This document shows, in pieces, positions 1 through 8,016 of a DNA stretch of 64,000 bases; within the stretch, counting starts at the first letter, position 1; the number at the start of each line of letters is the position of its first letter. Origin of the DNA: VXYL01 sp963422285 (GTDB taxonomy: Bacteria > Pseudomonadota > Gammaproteobacteria > Pseudomonadales > Azotimanducaceae); NCBI GenBank assembly GCA_963422285.2, contig CAXXJO010000001.1, positions 496,001-560,000 of the forward strand, given 5' to 3'. The translations under genes were made by a program, and so were the position numbers. The notes beneath the pieces were generated by a model that was given only the letters and a program-made list of their open reading frames with translations, did not search any database and was not told where the DNA came from.

Positions 1-1104
1 TACGCGACCGCGCATGCGCGGCGCCGCCACCAGCTGGATCAGGCCGCGGTTGAGCGAGACGTTCACCGAAGACAGCCAGCCGTAGGCCGCCGCCGCGCAG
101 GCCGCGGTTGCCAGCCCGGTGGACATGCCGAAGGCCACCGTCGCCGCCGCCCAGGCGAAGCAGGTGCCCACCACCCAGGCGCCCTTCCGGCGGAAATCGC
201 CCGCCGCGGCCAGCATCAGCGTGCCGACGATGGCGCCGATGCCCATTGCTGAGAGCAGCAAGCCGAGGTCGTCCGGGCCGCCGCCCAGGATGTCTTGATT
301 GAACGCGGGAATCAGCGTGTTCAAGGTCCAGCCGAACAGGAAGGGCACGATGGACAGCAGGATCAGCGCCAGCACCGGCGGATTGCGGACCACGTAGCGC
401 AGCCCCTCGATCATGTCGTCGAGGTGGCGTCCGGCATCCGCCCCCGCATGGCTCGCGCCCTTCTCGGCAACGAGCAGCGTGGTCGCCGCGGACAGCAGAT
501 ACAGACCAGCGATCACCACGTAGACGATGCCAACGCCAAAAGTATTCGTGGTGTCTCCCGCCGCCAAGACCGCGATAAGCAGACCGGCGAGCATCGGCGC
601 CGCAATCCGAGCCAGATTCATGCCGGAGGTATTCAAGGCCATCGCCGTGATGAACTGGCGTTCCTCCACGAGATCCGCCAAGTAGGCATTGCGCGCCGGG
701 ATGGACAACGCCAGCACCGCGCCGTTGAAGGCGCCGAACCAGATGAAGTCCCAGAACGCGACCCGCTCGGCGAGGATGATGCCGGCCATTGCCAGGGTGG
801 CGACGGCGTTCAGCAGCTGCGCGCCGAACAGGATGTGCTTCTTCGGCCAGCGATCCGCCACCACGCCGCCCCACAGCGACAGCAGTATCTGCGGCACTGT
901 GAAGGACATCATCACCCAGGCGAGATCCAGCGCCGACGCCGTCAGCGTGTAGACCAGCCAGCCACGCGCCAGCATCTGCATGTTCATGGCGAACGACGCG
1001 GCGAGGTTGCCGACCCAGATGCGACGGAAATCCCGCACCGACAGGGTGGTGGTGATGTCGCGGACGGCCAGGGGATGCCTCTCGAAAACCCGGGATGCTA
1101 CCAC
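1..1104 (-). CDS. MFS transporter (drug/metabolite exporter type), C-terminus beyond window
   Basis: The minus strand encodes a hydrophobic protein that runs off the left edge; 368 codons are visible. Long apolar stretches alternate with short charged loops. A DRWPKK-type loop follows the second helix, as in the major facilitator motif A, and an RMRGRV segment at the edge matches the conserved central/C-half loop of this superfamily. It probably exports a small molecule across the inner membrane by proton antiport; the substrate cannot be inferred. I chose the GTG at 1104 because the frame is open from there and a purine-rich GGGAAG lies about 14 bases upstream. It follows the hydrolase gene on the same strand after a 177-bp gap. 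Family assignment is firm, substrate unknown. Confidence 0.85.
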   Translation of the reverse strand, partial: MVASRVFERHPLAVRDITTTLSVRDFRRIWVGNLAASFAMNMQMLARGWLVYTLTASALDLAWVMMSFTVPQILLSLWGGVVADRWPKKHILFGAQLLNAVATLAMAGIILAERVAFWDFIWFGAFNGAVLALSIPARNAYLADLVEERQFITAMALNTSGMNLARIAAPMLAGLLIAVLAAGDTTNTFGVGIVYVVIAGLYLLSAATTLLVAEKGASHAGADAGRHLDDMIEGLRYVVRNPPVLALILLSIVPFLFGWTLNTLIPAFNQDILGGGPDDLGLLLSAMGIGAIVGTLMLAAAGDFRRKGAWVVGTCFAWAAATVAFGMSTGLATAACAAAAYGWLSSVNVSLNRGLIQLVAAPRMRGRV

Positions 1105-1281
1105 GGCAGGCCAGCTTCCCGGCCCCGCCAACGTTCAGGGTAGCGGCTCGGTTTGGCATTGGATAAGTCGTGTCACTGCGAATGCCACTACATAGGGTAT
1201 CCGATACTTTCTATATCCGTGTATGTTGTGGTTTCGTGGTGCAGCATGCTGGCACGGCTTCAAACCAAGCCACTACCGCGT

Positions 1282-2145
1282 TCAGACATCCAAGCGGTAG
1301 CTATCCCCGTCCCGCACCAGGCGGCCGGCGGTGGGGCCGGCGAAGTGGGTGCCGATGACCAGCACTGGACGATCCACGTAGCGTTCCAGGAAGGTCTTGC
1401 GCGTCGCGCGGGCCCGGTCCGGGTCGGTATCCGCGACGGTGGACCAATCGGGATGGGCGATCTGGCACGGATGGTGGATCATATCGCCCGTGATGACGGC
1501 CTCCTCGCCTCGGGAGACGATGTGGACGCTGACATGACCCGGCGTATGCCCCGGCGTCGGCTCGAGTCGGACTTCGTCGGTGACGGCGGCGTCGGCGGCC
1601 ACTAGATCGGCGAGGCCGGCGTCAAAGATCGGCTGCACCGAATCCTCGATGACGGGGCCGTACTCGGCTTGGGACTCGCGCTGCCAATGCGCCCACTCGG
1701 CCTCGGCGTAGAGGTGGCGGGCGGCGGCGAACGTCGGCTGCCAGCGGCCGTCCACCAAGCGCGTATTCCAGCCGACGTGATCGACATGCATGTGGGTACA
1801 CAGCACGGTGTCTACGCGATCGGCGACGAAGCCCGCGGCCCTGAAGTCCGCCAGAAAGCTGGACTGCAGCCGGTTCCAGCGCGGATAGGCGCGCACCTTG
1901 TCGTTGCCAATGCAGGTATCCACCACGATGGTCTGGCCGCGCGATTCCACCACCAGGCTGTGGAACGACAGCACCAGCCGGGCGTTGTCGTCCACGAACG
2001 GGCCGACCCAGCCGATGGCGCGGACGTTGTCCGCATTCGCTTGAGGCAGGATGTGGTTGCCGATGCTCGCCGAGGCGAGCTCCACCACGCGGGTCACGCG
2101 CACGTCCCCGATGCGCCAGCGCAACGGATCGTCTTGCGGACGCAT
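1282..2145 (-). CDS. Metallo-beta-lactamase-fold hydrolase
   Basis: A 287-residue soluble protein of the MBL-fold superfamily. The metal-binding signature THMHVDH lies at residues 117-123 (H118, H120, D122, H123). Further candidate ligands are the His in PGHTPGH near 206, the Asp in TGDMIHHP near 226 and the His in IGTHFAGP near 265. These are the usual positions for a dinuclear zinc site. The overall look (N-terminal VVDTCIGND strand, loop, HxHxDH) is that of the lactonase/quorum-quenching-like subgroup, but substrate specificity is not readable. I chose ATG at 2145, although the frame stays open far upstream, because the upstream stretch is the antisense of the crotonase gene. It is divergent from that gene across 63 bp, so the two probably share a regulatory region. 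Confidence 0.85.
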   Translation of the reverse strand: MRPQDDPLRWRIGDVRVTRVVELASASIGNHILPQANADNVRAIGWVGPFVDDNARLVLSFHSLVVESRGQTIVVDTCIGNDKVRAYPRWNRLQSSFLADFRAAGFVADRVDTVLCTHMHVDHVGWNTRLVDGRWQPTFAAARHLYAEAEWAHWQRESQAEYGPVIEDSVQPIFDAGLADLVAADAAVTDEVRLEPTPGHTPGHVSVHIVSRGEEAVITGDMIHHPCQIAHPDWSTVADTDPDRARATRKTFLERYVDRPVLVIGTHFAGPTAGRLVRDGDSYRLDV

Positions 2146-2208
2146 TGCCGTCTTCCCTTTGGCCTGCCGACAGCGCACTATACCAATCCACAGGAGGAGG
2201 AACTGGGA

Positions 2209-2988
2209 ATGCCGTACCCCGATATCGAAGTCAGCCGCGAAGATCGCGTCGCCATCCTGGAAATCCAACGGCCGCCCAACAATTTCTTCGACATGGCGCT
2301 CGTTACCGATTTGGCGCGGGCGTTCGAGGACCTGGACCAAGACGACGACTGCCGGGCGCTGGTGCTGTGCTCCCAGGGCAAGCACTTCTGCGCCGGCAAC
2401 AACTTCGCCACGCCGCGCAACGATGCCGAGCGACGGGTGCGCGCCGCTGGCGGCAACCCCCTCTATTCTGCGGCGGTGCGCCTGTTCGCTGCCAACAAGC
2501 CCGTAGTCGCGGCAGTCCAGGGCGCAGCAGTGGGCGGTGGCTTTGGCTTGGCGACGATGGCAGACTTCCGCGTCGTCTGTCCCGAAGCGCGGTTCACCGC
2601 CAACTTCGTCAAGCTGGGGTTCCACCCCGGCTTCGGGCTCACCCATACGCTGCCCCGCATCATCGGCCAGCAGCAGGCGAATCTGATGTTCCTCACCGGC
2701 CGCCGCATCAACGGCGAAACGGCCCACGCCTGGGGCCTCGCGGACGTGCTGACGACGAAGGAGAAACTGCGCTCGGAGACGCTCGCCTTGGCGGCAGAGA
2801 TCGCCGAGAATGCGCCGCTGGCGCTCAAGTCGGTGCGGGCCACGATGCGCCAAGGCCTTGCCGAAGCCGTGCAAGCGGCGACGGACCGCGAAAACGCCGA
2901 GCAGGCTCGGCTCAGCCAGACGGAGGACCACAAGGAGGGCATCCGCGCCGTGGCCGAACGGCGGCTTGGCTGCTTCGTCGGACGCTGA
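2209..2988 (+). CDS. Enoyl-CoA hydratase/isomerase family protein
   Basis: A 259-residue crotonase-fold protein. A strong AGGAGGAGG ribosome-binding site (2192-2200) precedes the ATG. The CoA/oxyanion-hole segments are present: HFCAGN at residues 59-64 and VGGGFG near 108-113. The two glutamates that act as acid/base in classical enoyl-CoA hydratase are not conserved: GGGCEL reads GGGFGL, with Gly near 113, and the second position near 133 is Phe. It is therefore probably not a standard hydratase but another crotonase (isomerase, hydrolase or decarboxylase). It is divergent from the MBL-fold hydrolase and stands alone on its strand. Confidence 0.85.
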   Translation: MPYPDIEVSREDRVAILEIQRPPNNFFDMALVTDLARAFEDLDQDDDCRALVLCSQGKHFCAGNNFATPRNDAERRVRAAGGNPLYSAAVRLFAANKPVVAAVQGAAVGGGFGLATMADFRVVCPEARFTANFVKLGFHPGFGLTHTLPRIIGQQQANLMFLTGRRINGETAHAWGLADVLTTKEKLRSETLALAAEIAENAPLALKSVRATMRQGLAEAVQAATDRENAEQARLSQTEDHKEGIRAVAERRLGCFVGR

Positions 2989-3045
2989 GGGCTAGCAGCC
3001 ACGCGCCATGCGTCTCCTTGTGGAAGGCTTGTGCGCCGAACCGCT

Positions 3046-3573
3046 TCAGGCCCGTAGACGTTCCGCCAACGCGAAGTCGGCTGCGCACTCCCGATCACCC
3101 AGATAGGGCCGGTGGAAACATTGGCCTTTGGCGACACGACGGTTGAACATCGACAGGTGCTTGGCTTCAATGTCGTCGGCCTTGGCGGCTGCGGCGAGGA
3201 CGAAGGGTGCCTCAACGACGTAGGCCACATCTCGCAGCAAAGTCGTGGCAGGCGGCTGGCGGTCGTCCTCGATCGGCTTATGCGGGCCTTCCGTGGCACC
3301 GAGATTCATCGCCTTGCGGAAGTTGCCCGCTGGCATCTTGTGGCCCAGCACGTGGCGGCGCATGTTCTCGAAGCGGATAGGCTTTAAGAACATGGATGCG
3401 ATCGATCGCCCAAGCGGATGGGGAGGGGGGTTCCAGTGGATCGCTTCCAGGACGCGGACGCCACGCGCTGCGGAAGGCGTCATCGCGTCGTAGGACACTC
3501 GCTCGACCTTCATTTCCGGGCGGATGAAGCAGGCCTATTCGTCCCAGACGTGCAGCTTCGCTCCGTACGACAT
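3046..3573 (-). pseudogene. cas5: Degenerate cas5 of type I-C CRISPR-Cas (Cas5c/Cas5d)
   Basis: Reading the minus strand from the ATG at 3573 gives MSYGAKLHVWDE, an in-frame TAG, then ACFIRPEMKVERVSYDA, MTPSAARG and LEAIHW. This is the Cas5d N-terminus, in which VWGDYACF is usual. A segment AIDRIHVLK then appears in another frame, and the original frame resumes with KPIRFENMRR, MPAGNFRKAMN, EAKHLSMFNRR and GQCFHRPYLG. So there is one nonsense mutation at the Tyr codon and a pair of compensating frameshifts, and the last 50 or so residues of the family are missing. Cas5d normally processes type I-C pre-crRNA and caps Cascade. No cas3, cas8c, cas7, cas4, cas1, cas2 or repeat array is present nearby. 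Family recognition is from memory but the motif run is extensive. Confidence 0.8.
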
Positions 3574-3636
3574 GGCCCGTGCATGATGGCGGTATGATAC
3601 TGCGCATTCTGAACGGGCGGCAGCAATGGATATCTC

Positions 3637-3942
3637 ATGAGCCTTGCGTTTCGGAGCTATGCCTGCGGCAGCGGGGAGAACTGGGAGACAATTTGCGTCG
3701 ACCTCGCCACCTGCGGTACTTCCCTCAATGAAGTGAAAGCCTCGCTCGCCACTTGCATCGAGATCTATCTGGAAGGATTGGCCGAGTCGTCGCCTGCGGA
3801 ACAGCAGCGCTTTGCGACCCGCCGAGCGCCGTGGCATGTACGCGCCAAACTGGCGGCCATGACGTGGTTGTTCGGCCTCCGCGGCCACGCACGACGGCCC
3901 ATGCAGTTCACCTTCCAGTCCCATGTTCCAGCAATTTCTTAG
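3637..3942 (+). CDS. HicB-like antitoxin-family protein
   Basis: A 101-residue protein starting MSLAFRSYACGSG with WETICVDL, NEVKASLATCIEIYLEG and APWHVRAKLA. This resembles small HicB-fold (DUF1902-like) proteins of toxin-antitoxin loci, which have an RNase-H-like fold and usually repress their own operon. Unlike its neighbours the frame is intact. It sits among decayed genes, and its 3' end meets the end of a broken hicA on the opposite strand. That is not the co-directional arrangement expected for an active pair, so any toxin partner is dead or elsewhere. Assignment rests on remembered family resemblance; it could be an orphan. Confidence 0.5.
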   Translation: MSLAFRSYACGSGENWETICVDLATCGTSLNEVKASLATCIEIYLEGLAESSPAEQQRFATRRAPWHVRAKLAAMTWLFGLRGHARRPMQFTFQSHVPAIS

Positions 3943-4139
3943 CCAAACAGGCACTTGGACAGGCTGGGCTGACGAACGATGCTCGACAACGTACCCTTGG
4001 AATCTCGTCGCCGGGTTCCCCGGGACAGTGACTGACCGCGTCTAGCCGGCAACGGATTCCTCGAAACGGCGGTGGCTGCCTCGCTGCCGGACGAAGCGAA
4101 AGCCGTTGCTCCAGTGCGTATGGCATCGCGCACCTTCAT
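3939..4139 (-). pseudogene. hicA: Degenerate hicA (mRNA interferase toxin)
   Basis: The minus strand starts MKVRDAIR at 4139. A shift of frame then gives NGFRFVRQRGSHRRFEE, a TAG stop, and SVTVPGNP. The first frame resumes with KGTLSSIVRQPSLS. Joined, these are the parts of HicA, a roughly 60-residue dsRBD-like RNase with its catalytic His in GSHRRF and the VTVP strand. At least two frameshifts and one nonsense codon make it non-functional. The stop overlaps the end of the convergent HicB-like gene by 4 bp. Confidence 0.7.
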
Positions 4140-4560
4140 TGCCGAATCCGAGCCCCGTCGCTTCACCCGCATAGCTGTTGCATCTACTTCAGCCTCGACA
4201 AAAGAGGATCGTCGTTCGGTGTCCCTACGGACAATCGGCTCCACCTTTGGCACCCGAGGAATAATTCGAGCTTGATGCTTCGGAGCCAGCGTTCCAGCTG
4301 CATCGAGTAGTGCCGGGGAAGACCCTATGACAACTTCACCCTGGCAATCACATCGTCTTGGCTCGCACTGGAACAGTGCCCCTATCCAGCGAAAGTTCCT
4401 CTCTCCACACTGGAAGGAAGTCCAACTGGAGATGCCGACCAACGCCGGGTCGAGCGGTTCTTCGAACTCCGATGTCGGAATCCAGAGATCCGAGTCGCCG
4501 ATCTCGATCCAGTCGTAGATCGACAGTCCTCGTCGCCGGGTGGCGTCAACCTATCGTTTC
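4140..4560 (-). pseudogene. Decayed gene of uncertain family
   Basis: Immediately upstream of the hicA relic, the minus strand reads protein-like but only across frames. IEIGDSDLWIPTSEFEEPLD and PALVG lie near 4440-4510 in one frame, and ALLDAAGTLAPKHQARIIPR lies near 4260-4310 in another. The style (an N-terminal IEIGD..LWIPT strand, later LDxxGTL..KxQAR) recalls a restriction-endonuclease-like family I cannot name with confidence. No intact frame of useful length covers it. I call it a probable remnant of one gene. Confidence 0.3.
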
Positions 4561-4640
4561 GACTCACGGATACTGGTCACCATAGTCAAGATGGCTCTCG
4601 AACGGCTTTCCGATTGGCATAGGCGGCCGGCTTGGCGTCG

Positions 4641-5417
4641 TCAGGCGTTGCGGATGGTCAGCCCACCGTCCACCGGCAAGGCCACGCCGGTGATGAAGCC
4701 GGATGCCGGCAGCACCAGGCTCAATGTGCCATGGGCCACCTCCTCTGGCTCCGCATAGCGCTTGAGGGCTACCCGACGGCGGGCGTATTCGCGCTTGTCC
4801 GATTCCGGAATCGCATCCGTCATGCCGGTGCGCACCGGCCCCGGACAGATGCAGTTGACGGTGATGTTGTCGGTGCCAAGCTCCACCGCCAAGGATCTCG
4901 TCAGGCCGATCACGCCGGTCTTCGCCACGGTATACGGGCTGGCGTACTTGGTGGCGCCGAGGCCTTCGGTGGAGGCGATATTGACGATGCGCCCGCCGTC
5001 GGATTCGCGCAGGTACGGCAGCGCTGCCCGAATCATGCGCACATGGGCGGTGAGGAGCACGTCGAAGGCGCGGCGCCACTTCTCCTCGTAGTCGTCGCCA
5101 TCGACCGGACCGCTGGCGCCGATGCCGGCGTTGTTCACCAGGATGTCGATGCCGCCGAAGTGGGCGGCGACCTCGGCAACGACGCGATTGATCGCTTCGA
5201 GATCCGAGACATCGAGGCTCCAGCCGCGCACTGGACAGCCGGCGGCGGCGATCTCGCCGACAACGAGTTCGAGAGGTTCCTGGTTGATGTCGAGGGCGGC
5301 CACCTTCGCGCCCTCGTCGGCGAACAGCGCCGCGGTGGCGCGCCCCATGCCGCTGGCGGCGCCGGTGACGATGGCCACCCTGCCCTCGATGGATCGGCTC
5401 AGTTTGGTGAGCTTCAT
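4641..5417 (-). CDS. Short-chain dehydrogenase/reductase (SDR)
   Basis: A 258-residue classical SDR. The NAD(P)-binding TGAASGMG is at residues 18-25, Asp43 at the end of beta-2 (ALDIN) suggests NAD preference, NNAG is at 95-98, and the catalytic Ser149, Tyr162 and Lys166 are in IAS...YTVAK. The C-terminus PVDGGLTIRN matches the substrate loop and final strand of the family. A GGAGGAGAC site directly precedes the ATG. It would oxidise or reduce a secondary alcohol or ketone; the substrate is unknown. It lies alone between the decayed patch and tRNA-Lys, so context gives no pathway. Confidence 0.9.
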   Translation of the reverse strand: MKLTKLSRSIEGRVAIVTGAASGMGRATAALFADEGAKVAALDINQEPLELVVGEIAAAGCPVRGWSLDVSDLEAINRVVAEVAAHFGGIDILVNNAGIGASGPVDGDDYEEKWRRAFDVLLTAHVRMIRAALPYLRESDGGRIVNIASTEGLGATKYASPYTVAKTGVIGLTRSLAVELGTDNITVNCICPGPVRTGMTDAIPESDKREYARRRVALKRYAEPEEVAHGTLSLVLPASGFITGVALPVDGGLTIRNA

Positions 5418-5685
5418 GTCTCCTCCTTAAGCGGCGGAACGCTGCCAAGCAGTCTAGCCGCAAGCAGAGCCGTCCGAACAGGCCTGAGTGCGCACCCATT
5501 CGGGTGGAAGAAGGGATGGCTGGCTTTCCTTATCCAAATCGAATCCCTTCAGAACTTGTCAAGCCTCGAATTTTCGGCCAACCCTTCGGATGATTTCCAG
5601 CAAGCCTATCGATTTCTGGAGCTTGACAGCCAAAAGCACCGCGCAATCGCGAGGACGAACGGCGAGGAAGGCGGTTGCAAAGGCA

Positions 5686-5761
5686 TGGTGGGCCGTCTGG
5701 GGCTCGAACCCAGGACCAACGGGTTAAAAGCCCGCTGCTCTACCGACTGAGCTAACGACCC
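5686..5761 (-). tRNA. tRNA-Lys (anticodon TTT)
   Basis: The minus strand reads as a complete 76-nt cloverleaf. The acceptor stem GGGTCGT pairs with ACGGCCC with one T-G wobble. The D arm contains AGCTCAGTCGGTAGAGC, the anticodon loop is CTTTTAA (anticodon TTT, Lys), the T arm contains GGTTCGAGCCC, and the 3' CCA is encoded. It decodes AAA/AAG lysine codons. Confidence 0.95.
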
Positions 5762-6171
5762 GACGAAGCGCAGATGCCTCTAGGGCGGCGCATTGTATGC
5801 ATGTCTTCTGGCCCAGGCAAGCACCTGGGCGCGTACCGGCTGTCGTCGGGGAGTCGGCGCGATTCGTCAACACGCAGCCGAGTTCGAGGCGCTGGCGACG
5901 TGGGCTGGGGAGCTGGCCTGCGTGGCCTACGACTCCACGGCCCCCTGGGCACGACATTCAGGACGGCGCTGTCGCCGTGCCCGCCAGACGCCATTTCAAG
6001 GAGCGTCATGGTGTTCGCAGCCTACGCCTCCGTGCAGCTTGGTCGTCAAAGAGGCCAATCCGGCAGTTTCTTGGCGCCCTTCGCCGCAAGCACCGTACCG
6101 AAATCGCTCTGGGAATCAAAGGCGCCGGAAATCCTCAGACGTTGCCGGGAAGATAGAGCGGCAACCGACGA
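5762..6171. other. Gene-free stretch (about 410 bp)
   Basis: I see no convincing coding frame, RNA or repeat between tRNA-Lys and the end of the MDR-family reductase gene. Small open frames exist on both strands but none has a ribosome-binding site or recognisable motifs. The tRNA promoter must lie in the first part of this stretch. Confidence 0.5.
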
Positions 6172-7173
6172 TCAGCCGGCGAAGTTGACGATCATCTTTC
6201 CCGTGTTGGCGCCCGTGAACAGGCCGATGAAGGCTTCCGGCGCCTGCTCGATGCCGTCGAACGTCGTTTCCTGGTACTTCAGCCGACCGCTGGTCACCCA
6301 ATCCGTCATGGCGCGCAGGAAATCGGCGCGCAGATGGCTGAAGTTGGAAACGATGAAGCCCTTGAGGGTCAGTCCCATGCCGATGGCGATGGCGAGATTG
6401 TTCGGCCCCGGCACGGGCGCGGTGGCGTTGTACTGGGAGATTGCTCCGCACAGCGGGATGCGTCCGTTGGGACGCATGCAGTTCAGCGCCGCCTGCAAAT
6501 GCTCGCCGCCCACATTGTCGAAGTAGACGTCGATGCCGTCTGGCGCACCGGCGCGGATATGCCGTTCGAGATGGCCGTCGTGGTAGTCGAAGGCGTGGTC
6601 GAAGCCGAGATCGTCGATCAAATGGCGCACCTTCTCCGCGCTGCCGGCGCTGCCGACGGCGACACAGCCCTTGATCTTGGCGATCTGGCCGACGGCGCTG
6701 CCCACTGCTCCGGCCGCGCCGGAAACGAAGACCGTCTCGCCTTCCTGCAGAGCGCCCACATCCAGCAGCCCTGCGTAGGCGGTCATGCCCGGCATGCCGA
6801 GTACGCCGAGATAGGCGGATGCGGGTGCGTGGAGTTCGCCCAGCCGACGCAGCCCGGACGCCTTGGCCACGAACGCCTCGCGCCAGCCGAAGTGGGATTC
6901 CACATGCTCGCCCGCCGGCAGGCCGGGGTCGTTGGAGCGCACCACCCGCCCGATGGCGCCGCCGGTAAGCCCCTCGCCGATCCCGAACGGCGGCGTGTAG
7001 GACTTGCGGTCGATCATGCGCCCGCGCATGTACGGATCCACGGACATGCAGACGTTCTCCACCAGGGCTTCGCCATCGCCGGGCTCGGGCAGATCCGCTT
7101 CGCGTACCGCGAAGTCCTCCACCTTCGGCAGACCAACAGGCCGTCGAACCAGCACCACTTCCCGAGTTTTCAT
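6172..7173 (-). CDS. MDR-family NADP-dependent oxidoreductase (CurA-like)
   Basis: A 333-residue zinc-independent medium-chain reductase of the leukotriene B4 dehydrogenase/CurA group. It has an N-terminal GroES-like domain with the conserved SVDPYMRGRM, then a Rossmann domain with the nucleotide loop VSGAAGAVGSAVGQIAK and the IDVYFDNVGG strand. The end has GLFTGANTGKMIV, typical of the group. These enzymes reduce activated double bonds of enones with NADPH. I chose ATG at 7173 (MKTREVVL) over an upstream in-frame start because an AGGGAGC site lies about 6 bases ahead and the family begins there. Confidence 0.9.
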   Translation of the reverse strand: MKTREVVLVRRPVGLPKVEDFAVREADLPEPGDGEALVENVCMSVDPYMRGRMIDRKSYTPPFGIGEGLTGGAIGRVVRSNDPGLPAGEHVESHFGWREAFVAKASGLRRLGELHAPASAYLGVLGMPGMTAYAGLLDVGALQEGETVFVSGAAGAVGSAVGQIAKIKGCVAVGSAGSAEKVRHLIDDLGFDHAFDYHDGHLERHIRAGAPDGIDVYFDNVGGEHLQAALNCMRPNGRIPLCGAISQYNATAPVPGPNNLAIAIGMGLTLKGFIVSNFSHLRADFLRAMTDWVTSGRLKYQETTFDGIEQAPEAFIGLFTGANTGKMIVNFAG

Positions 7174-7246
7174 CGCTCGTTGCTCCCTGGCTGCTGCACA
7201 AACCAATGCAATGATAGAGCATCTGGCTGCGACAGCGTAAGGCGTT

Positions 7247-7761
7247 CTATCCTGGCTTCGCGGGCGCCAAGTGCTGGGTGTAGTGGAGTTGGCTCAGCCA
7301 GGGTGCCAGCACCCGGCGCCACAACGGGATTCTCGGCGGACGCCGCTGGTCGCCGAGTGCCCGCAACAGTTCGTAGTGGCAGATCACGTCCAGCAGGCGC
7401 AGCACGGGCGGTTCGCCGGACTCGATCTCCAATCGCATCCGCGTGAGCTGCTCGAACTCCTCGTCCTCCAGGTTGCGGCCGTGGGCGAAGCGCCGCGCCA
7501 AGTCTCCGTGCAGGTTGGCGCAGCGGCTGGTGCCGACCGCCAAATCCAGTGCGCTCGCCAAGGCCACCACGCCGGCGAACGCCGCCCCCCAGCCAGGAGG
7601 ACGCGGGCGTGGAAAAGAACACCACGGCGGCGAATGAGCCGCCCAGCACCGCCAGGGCGGACAGTAGCGGTATTCCAGGATTCGTAGAACCGCCGTCGAT
7701 GACTGTGGTAGCGGGCGAATCGGTTGATGCCGAACAGCAGCTCGTAGGTACCGGTCGTCAA
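7247..7761 (-). pseudogene. Small membrane protein gene with two frameshifts
   Basis: Minus-strand reading starts at TTG 7761 (TGTYELLFGINRFARYHS). It must change frame near 7665 to continue with ALAVLGGSFAAVVFF, and again at the six-base G/C homopolymer 7585-7590 to continue with AAFAGVVALASALDL, then FAHGRNLEDEEFEQLTRMRL to the stop at 7247. The joined product, about 170 residues, would have two transmembrane helices and a soluble charged tail. I do not recognise its family. The TTG start overlaps the stop of the upstream small gene as TTGA, so the start is plausible. Either the gene is decayed or the assembly has indel errors; a homopolymer site favours checking the latter. Confidence 0.55.
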
Positions 7762-7919
7762 GCTCGTTTCCCATCGGTCTTGTCCTCCATAGGCTTCTCT
7801 TGCGCCGGTTGCTCGGCGGGCTGCCTGTGCTGCGGACGCTCCGGCTTGTAGGTGTCCTTGGCAGCGTCGAGGCGACGGTCGGTATACCGTGAATGCGCCT
7901 CACTCGTCTCTCCGCCCAT
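7758..7919 (-). CDS. Small hydrophilic hypothetical protein
   Basis: A 53-residue frame starting MGGETSEAHSRYTDRRLDAA, with a low-complexity Pro/Gln/Glu/Lys-rich tail (KPERPQHRQPAEQPAQEKP). No domain is recognised. Its stop overlaps the TTG start of the following membrane-protein frame, which suggests a two-gene unit. A longer in-frame start exists at 7949 but has no better signal. Confidence 0.4.
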   Translation of the reverse strand: MGGETSEAHSRYTDRRLDAAKDTYKPERPQHRQPAEQPAQEKPMEDKTDGKRA

Positions 7920-8016
7920 CGACTGTGCTCCTGAACAACGACGATGCAACAGTAGCGAAGCGAATGCGGCGGCTCTATGGCAGAACTCTCACGGATTCTT
8001 GGACAATCGCCTACAG

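Noticed and set aside
295..1143. Long plus-strand open frame
   Set aside because: It is antisense to the MFS transporter, whose minus-strand reading has helices and family motifs; the plus reading is Arg/Gln/His-rich with no domain.
5636..5661. CGCG-type hairpin downstream of tRNA-Lys
   Set aside because: The stem is only about 4 bp; no T tract of useful length follows.
4632..5750. Plus-strand open frame of over 370 codons
   Set aside because: It lies opposite an intact SDR with all catalytic motifs and even runs into the tRNA-Lys sequence.
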